Source: Benincasa hispida (lineage: Eukaryota > Streptophyta > Magnoliopsida > Cucurbitales > Cucurbitaceae). From it: a stretch of DNA of 64,000 bases. Below, piece after piece: positions 1 through 10,764 of the stretch. Location: contig NC_052354.1 of NCBI RefSeq assembly GCF_009727055.1, positions 293,302-357,301 of the forward strand, in the 5' to 3' direction. The position numbers were made by a program, and so were the translations under genes. The notes beneath the pieces were generated by a model. It had not been told where the DNA came from, made no database searches, and saw only the letters and a program-made list of their open reading frames with translations. Positions within the stretch are counted from its first letter, which is position 1. Each line of letters starts with the position of its first letter.

Positions 1-135
1 TGATGGAAAGTACCATATCACTTTTGAAGGTATTTGTTTTTTCCCTTAATTTGTATCCTTCCCGTTTTTCCACCTTGATTCACTACATTTAGGACATTCA
101 ATTGCATCTGCATATTCTTTTCTATACAACCAACA
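1..135 (-). pseudogene. CACTA (En/Spm) TNP2-like transposase fragment
   Basis: Read on the minus strand from about 125 to 1, the sequence encodes EYADAIECPKCSESRWK followed, after an in-frame stop, by IPSKVIWYFPS. This matches the conserved stretch of plant CACTA TNP2-type transposases, in which a CPxCGxSRxK zinc motif is followed by a KIPxKVLRYFPL-like segment. The TAA stop between the two halves shows it is decayed. The coding sequence runs off the left edge of the window and is cut at about 135 by a copia LTR. It may belong to the same element as the CACTA terminus at 9175-9759. The family call rests on recognised motifs, not on a search. Confidence 0.7.
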
Positions 136-2190
136 TGAAGGAAATCATATATGAGGATTTTCATGAGCAGCAAAAGGATCGTTCCAAATTCCATTTGAAA
201 TTAAGCATAAACAATTACAGTACAAGAAACAAAAACTAATTGGTCATGCACAACTAGAAATTACAGCATGCTTTAAGAGAGTGATAAGGGATAGAATATG
301 CATACCTTTGAAGAAACATTCTTCACAACTCCCTTGATCAATCTCCAAGTGTCCAAGACAGAAATACACAACACTCGAACAACATGACCAGTGCACAGCA
401 CGCACACAACGAACGCAACAATCACGAACCCAACGAACGACCTCTAGAACCTCGAAATCAATCGAGTTAAGTGAGGACACCACCATGAAGGTTACCTTGG
501 TATTCTTGGTGTGAGAATCCAGAAGTTGTGGGCTCTATATGGACTTGGTTAGAGGAAGAGATTGGAGGAACAACAATTGTGTAGACGATCAAGCAAGTGG
601 AAGATGGTATGTTGTATATCGTATAGACGATATGCTTGATCGTGTAGAACATGGTAGCCTATCTTATAGACAATGCCATGCGATCGTTTAGCTATGACCA
701 GTTGAGTGAACTATCGTATAGTTAATGTCCACGATCGTTTGGTCTCTCTACTAACTATCGCTTAGTGAAACACTTTCACTTGATAGTTTTTTCGTGAGTG
801 CTTTCCGGATTGAGTAACTCTATAATTTTAGGAAAACCTTTTTTCTTTTATCTCACGATTACAATAAAACCACCAATAACCTCCCACTCAATTGGTTATT
901 AGAGAAAAAGAGATAATTATCAAATAATTAATATTATTATAAATATATATGATAACCAACTTACCATATTATATTTATAACCTATAGTTTTAATATTTCA
1001 TCTGATGAAACATATAAACCATAGTTTTTTTTTCTATTTTATGGTACTTAATGTAAATCATATTCACATTAATCCTCCATTTGATGTATCTCATACATCA
1101 CACCAATTATATCATATATAATTGAATTTTCTCTTATCAATTTGAACATTTCAAATAAACCCCAAAAATTGATTCTCAACTTGAATCCATTGAGCTACTA
1201 AGGGGATCGGACCTGTAGCTTGAAGCTCCAACGGTACATGAATAATTGACTAAACTTTTTTGTCACGGGATCCACTATCCGTTAACTATTGGGCACTTAA
1301 CTACAGACCGACAACTGCACTCTCCTCACTACAGATATATTTTGTGTTTATATCAACCAATCAACAGTGGGATAACCCTTGACAGATCGCTCTTAAGTAC
1401 AGTTGGGCCAATTTACCGTTTTGCCTCTGTAGTTAAATCTAACTCTTTAAGTATCACTGATCCCTCTAATAAACATAAGTCATAGACCTACTATGACTGA
1501 GTCCTTTCTTCCAAAGAGAGGTTGTGGCCACTATGTTTAAGACCTGGAATTCCATCTATCTACTTACCCCTGCTTTGGAAAAGGAGTGAATTCCATCTTG
1601 TGTAATTGAGTTCCTAGCTCCCCAATCAAACAAATCCCTAAAAAGGTAGATATGTTGAGTTGGCAATCTGGCCACTCTCACCCATACTAATCAAAGGACC
1701 ACCCTCAAAGGCAAAAGTTTCCAAAACACCCAGGATTAAGGTCATGTCACCTATGGTCGTTTAGGTGAGATGTAAGTCTCAAGTATCAATGGCATTATAT
1801 AAAGAGACTAGTCATCTCGTGGTCCGGTCTTATACAAACTCTTTATATAGAACACCCCCGCTCGCATGTCTCCACATGAATGGTTAGGATCAGACCATCT
1901 GTAATAGTTCACAACACTTGCAAACCTCTACAAAGCAGGTCGTATCCGTAGTGCACTAGGTAAGGTATCCCTCTTTATCCTTAAACTATAGACCTTTTTA
2001 GGTTAACACTTAAGGTATGATCCACTTGTATATCTCATATGCATGCTTAAGTGTACATACAATAACCATGGAACTTTGTTTATTGGATTTGAGTAAATGC
2101 AAATAAAATAACTCTTATTTTATTCATAACAATGTGTACAATGTTTATAAATTACAAGACTTCGGGAGAATTAGGAAACCAATCCCAACA
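136..2190 (-). mobile_element. Ty1/copia LTR (3' LTR, about 2.05 kb)
   Basis: On the minus strand this begins TGTTGGGATTGG at 2190 and ends TTTCCTTCA at 136, giving the TG...CA ends of an LTR. A polypurine tract lies just inside it at 2191-2205, and minus-strand copia RT/RNase H lies immediately upstream in element sense, so it is the 3' LTR. Partial copies of the same LTR lie at 3966-5020 (same strand) and 7095-8526 (opposite strand). The R/U5 part (about 560-790) is rich in ACGATCGT/GTATAGACGAT words. A splice-donor-like CAAAG/GTATG lies on the minus strand near 303-312. The five bases outside the LTR (131-135, CAACA) would be the target duplication, but I found no partner. Several short open frames here are not genes. 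Confidence 0.85.
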
Positions 2191-2205
2191 ATCTCCCACT
2201 TTCCT
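2191..2205 (-). other. Polypurine tract of copia element
   Basis: The minus-strand sequence AGGAAAGTGGGAGAT directly precedes the TGTTGGG start of the 3' LTR. This is the usual place and composition of the plus-strand primer of LTR retrotransposons. Confidence 0.75.
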
Positions 2206-2301
2206 TCCTCAGGAGACTAACGTACAATACATGAAAAATACAAGTACAATATACAATAAACTAGGCCATACTTTATACCCCAGTATTATCTCCTACTTGC
2301 C

Positions 2302-3973
2302 CTAGACAAGATGTCGGATGTTTCGTAGACCCAGACTTTCTAGATGATTCTTGAACACTTTAGCCGTGAGAGCCTTTGTAAACGGATTAACAACATTATG
2401 CTCTGACGCGATCTTCGTGACTATCACATCACCGCAATGCACAATCTCCCTGATCAAATGATATTTCCGTTCTATATGCTTGCCTCTACGATGACTCCAA
2501 GGTTCCTTTGAATTTACCACAGCCCCGCTGGTATCACAATAGAGTGTGATCGGCAAAGACATATTTGGAACAACTTCCAAATTTGTAAGGAATTTTCTCA
2601 ACCAAATAACCTTCTTAACTGCTTCACAAGTAGCTACGTATTTGGCTTCCATAGTGGAGTCCGCGATGCATCCTTGCTTGGAGCTTCACCATTTTACAGC
2701 CCCTTCATTCAGAGTGAACACTAACCCTGATGTCGATTTCCGAGAATCTTTATCAGTCTAAAAGTCAGAGTCTGTGTATCCTGTAAGGATCAAATTCTTA
2801 TCTCCATACACGAGCATGTAGTCCCTCGTTCTCTGAAGATACTTGAGGATTATTTTGATCGCCGTCCAGTGATCTAATCCTAGATTGGACTGATAACAAC
2901 TGATAATCCCTACTGCATAGAAAATATCAGGTCTGGTATATAACATTGCATACATTAAGCTTCCAATAGCTGAAGCATAGGGAATCCGTCTCATCTCCTC
3001 AACCTCTTGAGGTGTCTTAGGACATTGATCCTTAGACAAAACGATTCCATGCCTGAAGGGTAATAAACCCCTCTTGGAATCCTTCATCTCGTACCTGATT
3101 AACATTTGATCAATGTATGATGCCTGAGACAAGGCTAATCTCTTGTTCTTATGATCCTGAATGATCTAGATCCCTAGAACATATTGTGCCTCTCCAAAAT
3201 CTTTCATTTGGAATTGGGCGGCTAGCCACTTTTTAATGTCAATCAGAAACCCTACATCATTCCCAATGAGTAGGATATCATCCACATACAGTACCAAGAA
3301 AGTTACTGAGCTGTTGATGATTTTCTTGTAAACACAAGGCACATCAACGTTCTGATCAAAGCCAAATAATTTGACCGCAGTTTCAAATCTAATGTTCCAC
3401 AATCTAGACACTTGTTTCAGCCTATAAATGGACCTATTAAGCTTGCAAACTCTTTGCTCTTGATCTGGAACTATGAACCCTTCTGGTTGAGCCATGTAGA
3501 TGGTCTCCTCAAGATTACCATTAAGAAAGGCAGTCATGACGTCCATTTGCCATATCTCATAATCATAAAATGTGGCTCAGGAGTATCCTGATAGACTTCA
3601 ACATGACAGCAGATGAGAAAGTTTCCTCACAGTCCACTCCCTCAATCTGGGTATAACCCTTTGCCAAGAGTCTAGCCTTAAAGGTTTGCACATTTCCATC
3701 TACACCTCGTTTTTGCTTGTAGATCCACTTACATCCTATAGGTTTTACCCCATCAAGCTGATCCACAAGTTCTTAGACTTTATTGAAGTACATAGACTCT
3801 ATTTCATGGTTCATGGCTTTAATCCATTCATCTTTGTCAACATCCTCCATTGCTTGCTTAAAAGAAAATGGATCCTCAACCCCATCATCAGAACTGATGT
3901 TCTGGACTTCAGTCAAATCCATGTATCGATCCGATAGGTTCATAACCCTGTCACTACGTTGAGGCAGTCTCAA
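2302..3973 (-). pseudogene. Ty1/copia pol: reverse transcriptase and RNase H (broken)
   Basis: The minus strand encodes, in order, the start of the copia RT domain (GCKWIYKQKR, FKARLLAKGYTQ), the RT core with the catalytic YVDD box at 3277-3288, the linker SQASYIDQMLIRY, and RNase H ending in KHIERKYHLIREIV and KALT. It copied element RNA into DNA and degraded the template. It is dead. There is a frameshift between about 3550 and 3590, and in-frame stops at about 3773, 3166, 2758 and near 2690. The integrase that should precede it is missing and its place is taken by an LTR fragment (3966-5020). It is the same family and strand as the copy at 46354-47340. Confidence 0.9.
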
Positions 3974-5020
3974 CTTGAATCCATTGAGCTACCAAGGGAC
4001 CTTATAAACCTGTGGCTTGAAGCACCAATGGTATGCGAATAGCTGATTAAACTCTTTAACCATGAGATCCACCATCCGTTAACTATCAGACACTCCACTA
4101 AAGACCGACAACTACACTCTTCTCACCACAGATATATTTCTGTGTCCAAAGGATATAACCAGTCAATAGTACGATAACCCTTCACATATGCTCATAGTAC
4201 AACTGGGCCAATTTACTATTTTAATACTGTAGTTAAATCTAACTTCTTAAAGACCACTAATCCCTCTAATAAACAATACAACATAGTCCTACTATGTGTG
4301 GACACCACTTGGGCCATGAGAAGGTGTGTGGTGCCACATCGTTCAAGCCCCGGAATCAGTGCTTAAGGGAGCAATCTATCTACTTACCCCTGCTTTAGGG
4401 AATGAGTGAATTTCATCTTGTGTAACTGAGTTTCTAGCTCTCAAATCAGAAGAATCCCTAAAGTGGTAGGTTTGAGTCGGCACTCTGGCCACTCGCACCA
4501 ATGCAAATCATAGGATCACCCTCAAAGGCAGAAGTTCTCAATTTATTCAGGATTAAGGTCATGTTACCTATGGTCATCCTAGTAAAGTGAAGTTTCTGTC
4601 ATGAACGACGTTATATAACAAGACTATAACACTTTGGTCCGATCTTATACAAACTCCTTTGTATAGGACACCTCCGCTCGCATGTCTTCACATGAATGAT
4701 CAGGATCGGACCATCTGTAGCAAGTCACAACACTTGTAACTATTCTACAAAGCGGGCCGGATTTGTAGTGTCATCAAGATAAGGTTTCCCTCCTATATTT
4801 ATATACTACAGACCATTTTGGTTATCACTATAAGCATTATCCACCTATATGTCTCTACATACATGCTTAAGTTACAACGAAGACTAGGAATCTTAGTTTA
4901 TTAGTTTGTGGTAAAGCAAATAAAACATCCAATGTTTCATAGACAATAGTGAAGAAAATATCATATATTATTCCATCACAAGTGTTTGTTCAATACAATG
5001 TTTACAAACTATAGGACCCA
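3966..5020 (-). mobile_element. Ty1/copia LTR fragment inside the copia element
   Basis: The region from CTCAACTTGAATCCATTGAG at 3968 to the AACGAGAGTTTAGGGCAT box near 5019 parallels the 1170-2190 part of the 3' LTR on the same strand, and more closely the LTR at 41779-42743. It holds shared LTR blocks such as ACTACAGATATATTT-like and CTTACCCCTGCTT. The outer CCCAACA end is missing, so it is truncated. It sits where protease/integrase should be, so a second insertion or a recombination removed that part of pol. Confidence 0.75.
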
Positions 5021-5039
5021 ACGAGAGTTTAGGGCATAC

Positions 5040-6261
5040 AAGTTATTTTCCAGTTTTGCTAAATAGATATTAACTCCATCTTTATGAATAAACACTTTAT
5101 TTAATTCAAAATTAAGAGTATATTTACACTGAACCAAACACTTTACAGAAATTGAGTTCCTCTATAGCTCGGGAACTACATAAAGATCATTCAAAATAAT
5201 AAACTTCTTCTGTAAAGTCAACTGGATCCTTCCCACTGCCATAGCTGAGACGACATGCCCGGTAACTACTCGTATCATCATCTCTCCAAGCAGAATCATA
5301 AACATCATCTAGGTAGAATCATCATTCTCCACTAAATAGGTTTCCAAAACTAGTAAATCATATTTACCTTGTTTTGTCTTGTCCTTAGCCTTCTTCTTCT
5401 TCTTGATCCAGTGAAGACAATTCCTCTTCCAGTTTCCATTCTAGTTTCAATGGAAACACTTTCCTTTGTCAACAGGTGCTGGTCGCTTTCCCCGCTGGGC
5501 GACAGGCTGTAGGCTAGTAGGTGCCTTCCCCTTCCTCTTACCACCCTTCTTCTTTTTCCACTTGGAAGTGTTAGAAGTAGAAGGTGCAGACTTCGTTCCT
5601 GAGGTCGAACCTTTATGGAACTTCTTTGATGACAAGATAACATTTTCCTCAACAACCTTCTTCTCCTTACGTTTCAGAAAGGATTGGAATGTCTGCAACT
5701 CGTTGAAGAGAGTTGTAAGGGTATAGTCCACTTTGTTCAATATAGCGTTACTAACAAAGTGCAAGAAGCTATCCGACAATGAGTGCATGATGATGCTAAC
5801 CTAACTGCCTCCGTCGATGCGTGACCCATTCATCTCTGCCATGTTGAAGTGGACCATCATGTTAAGCACATGTTCACGAACTGAGGTGCCTTCCTCCATT
5901 TTAGAGTTGAAAACGCATTTAAGAGCTTCATGCTTGAGCTGTCCAGATGACTGTCCGAACATTCCCCACAGGGACTCCATGATCTCACACGCTGAGACCA
6001 TAGGCTCATATTTCTTGGCCAAAACATCGTTAAGACTGGTCAAGATATAAGCTCGGGCCTTCTCGTTTGCCCGTGTCCAACGCTCATAAGCCTCTCGAAC
6101 ATTTCGAGTGGCGTTTTGAGGTGGAAAGGAGGACACTCCTCTATAAGGACGAATCGTAAATCATCGATGATTAAAATTGTTGTGATCATGTGTTTCCAAT
6201 TAGCATAGTTTTCGCTAGTCAGTTTGTCGACGCTTAATAGAGCTAATGTGGCTGTAGCCAT
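5040..6261 (-). pseudogene. Ty1/copia gag and protease-proximal region (broken)
   Basis: The likely start is the minus-strand ATG at 6261, giving MATATLALLSVDKLTSENYANWK, a typical copia gag N-terminus. After a frameshift near 6130 comes a gag UBN2-type segment (REAYERWTRANEKARAYILTS, then EIMESLWGMFGQ and EHVLNMMVHFNMAEMNG). A lysine-rich stretch follows (KWKKKKGGKRKGKAPT) and then the CCHC zinc knuckle near 5400-5465. The second cysteine of the knuckle is now a TGA stop and its histidine is asparagine. From about 5350 to 5040 weak protease/linker similarity continues (LVLETYLVEN, FIILNDLYVVPEL). Gag packaged the element RNA; this copy cannot. Confidence 0.85.
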
Positions 6262-7094
6262 AATTACGTTGCTGAATAAACGAATAAACTTAATAAGTCT
6301 ATGTAATATCACATTTTAACACCAATTTTAGTTTTAGAAAAATAGTTTCTATGTACCCTAAGTGAAAAGACATCTATTTTATAATGATGCCCTAGCGAGG
6401 CAGGATAAACGTCACCGATGGGATGATCAGATGCCTCTTCACTGGAATGAGACACTCTCAACCATTAGGCAGAAACAACTCTTGTAATTGACCCTAACAG
6501 TCACCATTTTTCGGTCCAGAACTGTTAACCTTTAATAATTCCACTGAAGTGTAACCCCTCATTTTCGGCCCTAAAGTCCCGCCTTAATGTGCCAACCGTA
6601 GGGAAAAAGCATATCAGGACAAGAGAATAAAGTGACCTTATCCTATACAAGAGATCAGATAAAGAGTCGTGCAAAACTACCATCCTATAGGGGGACACTC
6701 TTAAGGTGCCTCGAGGCGATGCATTGAAACGTTATCCAACCTAATGAGAGAGACCATGGGATATGTTATCACACGTCTCGCTCCTATTTACTTTAAACAT
6801 TCTTTCCATTCACCTTGATATTGACCTACCTAAACACCATCCTTTAGAGGGACACTCCCAAGGTGCCTCGAGGTCGAGGATAGATCTCACAGTGTGAACA
6901 TAAAGGGAGAAACTCGAAGAGGTATAAATGAAGTATCATATACCCTAAGTACCTTGACTATTCGATAAAGCATGAGGCACGTGATCGTGCAGCGTGCAAC
7001 GCATAATGCAAGCCTTAAACGATCATCTAACGACAACGATGCAATGAAGCACAATCATCTAAACGATCACTGAGCAAGCACCAAGGTATTGTAT
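6262..7094 (-). repeat. Copia untranslated leader with a duplicated GGTGCCTCGAGG box
   Basis: This non-coding stretch lies between the gag start and the LTR fragment at 7095 and probably is the 5' leader of the minus-strand copia element. A block reading GGGACACTC(C/T)(C/T)AAGGTGCCTCGAGG occurs twice, near 6690-6715 and 6850-6875, each preceded by ACCATCCT. The last 100 bases (6970-7075) contain several AAACGATCA/ACGATC words like those in the LTR. No coding sequence is seen. Confidence 0.55.
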
Positions 7095-8526
7095 ACTGGG
7101 GCTTGAACATAGTGGCTACAACTTCTCTTTAGAAGAGAGAACTCAGTCATAATAGGACTATGATTTATGTTCATTAGAGTGATCAATGGTACCTAAGAAG
7201 TTAGATGTAACTATAGGTGCATAACAGTTATTGGCCCAGTTGTACGTATGAGCGATCTTTAAAGGGTTATCACACTGTTAATTGGTTGATATGGACACAT
7301 AATATATCTGTAGTAAGGAGAGTTCAACTATCAGCCTTTAGAGTGCTTGACAGTTAATGGATGTGGATCCCGTGACTAAAGAGTTTAGTTAGTTATTCAC
7401 GTATCGTTAGAGCTTCGAGTTACAAGTCCATAAGGTCCCCTTGGTAGCTCAATGGATTCAAGTTGAGGATTAATTCTTGGTGTTGATTTGAAATGTTCAA
7501 ATTGACAAGAGGTAATTCGATTATATATGATATGATCATTGTAATGTATGAGATACATCAAGTGGAGGATTAATGAAAATAAGATTTACATTAAGTGCCA
7601 TGGAATAGAAAAAGAGTTATGGTTTATAGGTTTCATGAGATGAAATATTAAAACTATAGGTTATAAATATAGTATGGTAAGTTGGTTATCATATACATTT
7701 ATAATAATATTAATTATTGTATAATTATCTATTTTTCTCTAATAATCAATTGAGTGGGAGGTTATTGGTGGTTTCATGGTAACCGTGAGATAAAAGAAAA
7801 AATGATTTCCTAAACTTAGTAGTTGTTGTATTGAGATTACTATTCTAAAAAATTACTCACTGTGGTTGTCAAGTAAATTAGATTTGCTAAACGATAGCTG
7901 AAGAGAGACTAGACGATCGTGGAGTGTTTCTATACGATAGATCACTCAGTTGGCCAATTAGCTAAAAGATTGTGCAGTTTCTGCTAAACGATCGCATATC
8001 ATTTGTTTAAACGATTGGGCATCGTCTATACGATAGACTTTGACATCTCCCACTTGCTTAATCGTTTACATGATTGTTCTTCCTCCGGTCTCTTCCTCTA
8101 ACTAAGTCTACACAGAGCCCACACTTCTGAATTCTCACACCAAGAATACCAAGGTAGCCATTGTGGTGGTGTCGTATTCAACTCAACATTGTTGAGGTTT
8201 TTGGAGGCCATTCGTGGTGTTCGTCGTTTTGGAGATTGTTGTGTTCAAGTTCGTTGTGATCGTGCAGTGTAGTTGTCGTGGTGTACGAACGTTCGAGTGT
8301 TGCAGTCATGCGGGTTGTTCGAGCGTTCGTGATCAAGGGTGTTGAAGATGAATCTTCAAAGGTATGTTTGTTCTATCCCTTGATCTTTAGAAAAGCATGC
8401 TGTAATTTCGTTTTGTGCATGACCGTATGTTTCATTCTTGATTGTAATTGTTAATGTTCATATATGATTGAAATTTAGAACGATCCTTCCACTACTCATG
8501 AAAATCCTCATCTCCGATTTCCTTCA
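7095..8526 (+). mobile_element. Ty1/copia LTR, 5'-truncated, opposite orientation
   Basis: This is a plus-strand copy of the 136-2190 LTR family. Shared blocks in order are GTGGATCCCGTGAC, CTCAATGGATTCAAGTTGA, the AAACTATAGGTTATAAATAT stretch, GAGTGGGAGGTTATTGGTGG, the CGATCGT-rich U5 part (7880-8080), CACACCAAGAATACCAAGGT and the end TTTCCTTCA at 8526. The first 500-600 bases of the LTR are missing. It points opposite to the neighbouring copia genes, so it is a separate insertion or the product of an inversion. It makes a long inverted repeat with 136-1550. Confidence 0.85.
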
Positions 8527-8872
8527 AATATAACATATAGTTTAATATATATACTTATATATATTATATCTTATATTATATATTATATATAATTTGATGA
8601 GTTAGTTTATATATTTATATTTATATATATTAAATATCTTTTTTTAATTTTATTTTAAATAAAAATTAACTCCCTCCCTCTCTTTTCTCTGTGAGTGGTT
8701 GATATATTTGACTTTTGAAAGATAAGAGATTTGATCCTTCTTCTTTCTTCTTCGATTTTGACAATATGAGAAAGACAGAATTGTTCTAAAAAATTTGAGT
8801 TGTTGGTGAACGATTTCAAATTTTTCCCCCTCTCTACCAAAAATTCCCTCATTTCAAAATAGCCAGAGCCCA
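8527..8872. other. A+T-rich spacer, no gene
   Basis: TATATATTATATC-type sequence fills 8527-8640. A pyrimidine-rich stretch (CCCTCCCTCTC) follows, with text that could be upstream parts of the LTR relic at 8873. I see no coding sequence or clear regulatory site. Confidence 0.5.
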
Positions 8873-9174
8873 CCACTCCTGGGTTTTTTACCTGAGAATA
8901 CCGAGGAATCCATTGTGATAGTGTTCGTGTACTTGATCGAGGTTTTCTTGAAGAAAGTCTTCAAGGTGTTTGTGTAGTGTTCAAAGGATTCTTAAAGAAT
9001 AGTCTTCAAAGGTAAGGGTTTTTGAAACCTTAAGTTTTCTTTCATTAAAGCATGTCGTAATTTATAGAAATGCATATTGTGTTCTTAATTTACGGTAAAA
9101 CTTACATTCAATGAAAAATAGATTTAGGACGATCTTTCTTCTGCTCAAGGTTCTCTTCTCAAAGAGTTCCTTCA
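8873..9174 (+). mobile_element. Copia LTR 3' end (U5), diverged relic
   Basis: It aligns block by block with the last 400 bases of the LTR ending at 8526: CCTGAGAATACCGAGGAATCC, TCTTCAAAGGTAAGG, AAAGCATGTCGTAATTT, TTTAGGACGATCTTTCTTCTGCTCA and the end GAGTTCCTTCA at 9174. Its divergence shows it is an older or different copia family. Confidence 0.65.
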
Positions 9175-9759
9175 AGTACATCGTCGTGAGTTCCAATTTT
9201 AGATACTGAAATTGAACTTCCGACGACTTACCAGTCATCAAGAGCTTGCAGAACTCCCCACGATAAGCCATTGGGAGTTTACAGAACTCCCCACGATGAT
9301 TATATATGCATCGAGAATGAACAAACTCCTGACGTCGTATATTATACATCGGGTGTTCTTTCAAATTCCTGACGGTTGGTTTTGCGCGTCTGGAGTTTTA
9401 TTCCCAACGGACTTTTCTCGACCCAACTTTCGACAACCGATACGTCGTAAGGAGTGGATCTCTCGACGCATTTTCTACTATTTTCTAGCGATTTTAGGCA
9501 TCGAAAAAGGGGTGATTTCTTGTAGTGCATGTATAGACACCGTCGGGAGTTCAAAACTCCCGATGTCGTAGAACAAGCGTCGAAAGTTTATATAAACTCC
9601 GACGGTATATGTTGCCACGTCGGAAGATGTTCTCTCAACAGATATATCCCGATGAAACTCCCGACAATTGGTTTGTCATCAGGAGTGGGTCTCCCAATGC
9701 ATTTTTTTACCATTTTTCGACGATTTTGAACGTCGTAAAAAGGGTATTTTCTTGTAGTG
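9175..9759 (-). mobile_element. CACTA transposon terminal region with duplicated terminus
   Basis: On the minus strand the region starts CACTACAAGAAAATACCC at 9759, the classic inverted-repeat end of plant CACTA elements. A second, equally good terminus, CACTACAAGAAATCACCCC, begins at 9527 in the same orientation. The 100 bases behind each terminus align, so this is a direct duplication with a period of 232 bases. The interior is full of short subterminal words such as AACTCCCGACG, CGACGGTAT and CGTCGGGAGT in both orientations, the likely transposase-binding sites. Apparent open frames here (9212-9571, 9609-9800) come from these repeats. The other end of the element is not in the window. Confidence 0.75.
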
Positions 9760-10667
9760 ACCTTGTACTAACAAGTTACGATATTCTAAGAATAACTTGA
9801 ATATTATCTAAAATAAAATTGCCACACAAATACGTTGTACTAACAAAGTTAAGATGTTATAGGAACAATTAACTTGGACAAAAAACGACTCTCGAATAAT
9901 AATTATAATAAATTTGTGTGCAAATATCTTGTATTTTCACTATGTTTAATAGTGTTCCTACTTTTGGGTTTAGTAGTTTTCTTCTTTATGTTCTTAAAAG
10001 TTTAGAATCACAGACAAACATAAAGAAGAAAATCAAGATCAAAATGACATTACCCTAACACTATACCATACCTTTTCATCTTATAGCTAAAATTTTCATC
10101 ATAAATTGAGACATTGTGAAGAGAAAGGAAGAGGATGAAGCAAAAACAAGAAGCTTAAGGCAGGAAAAAGAAATAGTAGCATAAATTATAGTGATGGTCC
10201 CCAAAAGAATCTAATGGCCATATGTCAGTATTTTCAAATAATGGCCAAAGTTCAAAACTAGGGCACTATTTTGGTCATCCACTGCAATTTCTCCTTTATT
10301 GTTCAGTTGAACTTGGACTCCAAACACTCCGGTGACTCTAATTATTTAGTCCACCCAACTCATTTTTTAGAACCAAACATCCCATTAAGAGAAAAATATC
10401 TTTTTGGTTCTTAGGTTTTGAGTTTAATTTCTATTTAATCGGTATGTTTCAAAATATTATACATTTAGTTCTGAAGTTTTTATTTTGGTTTCAATTTTTA
10501 GCTAGTAAAATTTTAAAATACTATAATTTTACACTTAAGATCTGAATTTTGTTTAAGTTGGAGGCCCATATGCCCCCTTAGTAAATAAAAGGGGAAGATA
10601 TATTTTTGGTCCCTAGCTCTTGAATTTAATTTCTATTTAGTCCTTAGGTCTCAAAATATTACACATT
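9760..10667. other. Intergenic, decayed TTGGTCCCTAG-type repeat
   Basis: No gene seen. From about 10395 to 10670 a sequence like TTTTTGGTCCCTAG...TTTAATTTCTATTTAGTCC...CAAAATATTACACATTTAG occurs twice in diverged form (about 10400-10470 and 10590-10665). This is a common degenerate plant repeat. The rest is A+T-rich. Confidence 0.45.
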
Positions 10668-10764
10668 TAGGTCTATTTGGTAACTATTTTATTTTTTTAT
10701 TTTTATTTTTGAAAAGTAAGCTTATGACCACTACTTTCACCTCCAAATTTCTTTCCTTTGTTAT
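10668..10764 (+). repeat. MITE, left half (interrupted)
   Basis: This begins TTTGGTAACTATTTTA and continues TTTGAAAAGTAAGCTTATG and CCACTACTTTCACCTCCAAATTTCT, the left half of a roughly 300-bp MITE. Its right half resumes at 12262 after the inserted solo LTR. The closing GTTAT (10760-10764) is the target duplication of that LTR. A full-length relative in reverse orientation lies at 33012-33296. Confidence 0.75.

Noticed and set aside
5350..5788. Overlapping frames on both strands in the lysine-rich region
   Set aside because: Only the minus-strand gag frame (FNELQTFQSFLKRKEKK...) has family features; the others are shadows.
9212..9800. Overlapping open frames of 60-120 codons
   Set aside because: They lie in CACTA subterminal repeats (CGTCGGGAGTT words) and have no protein similarity.
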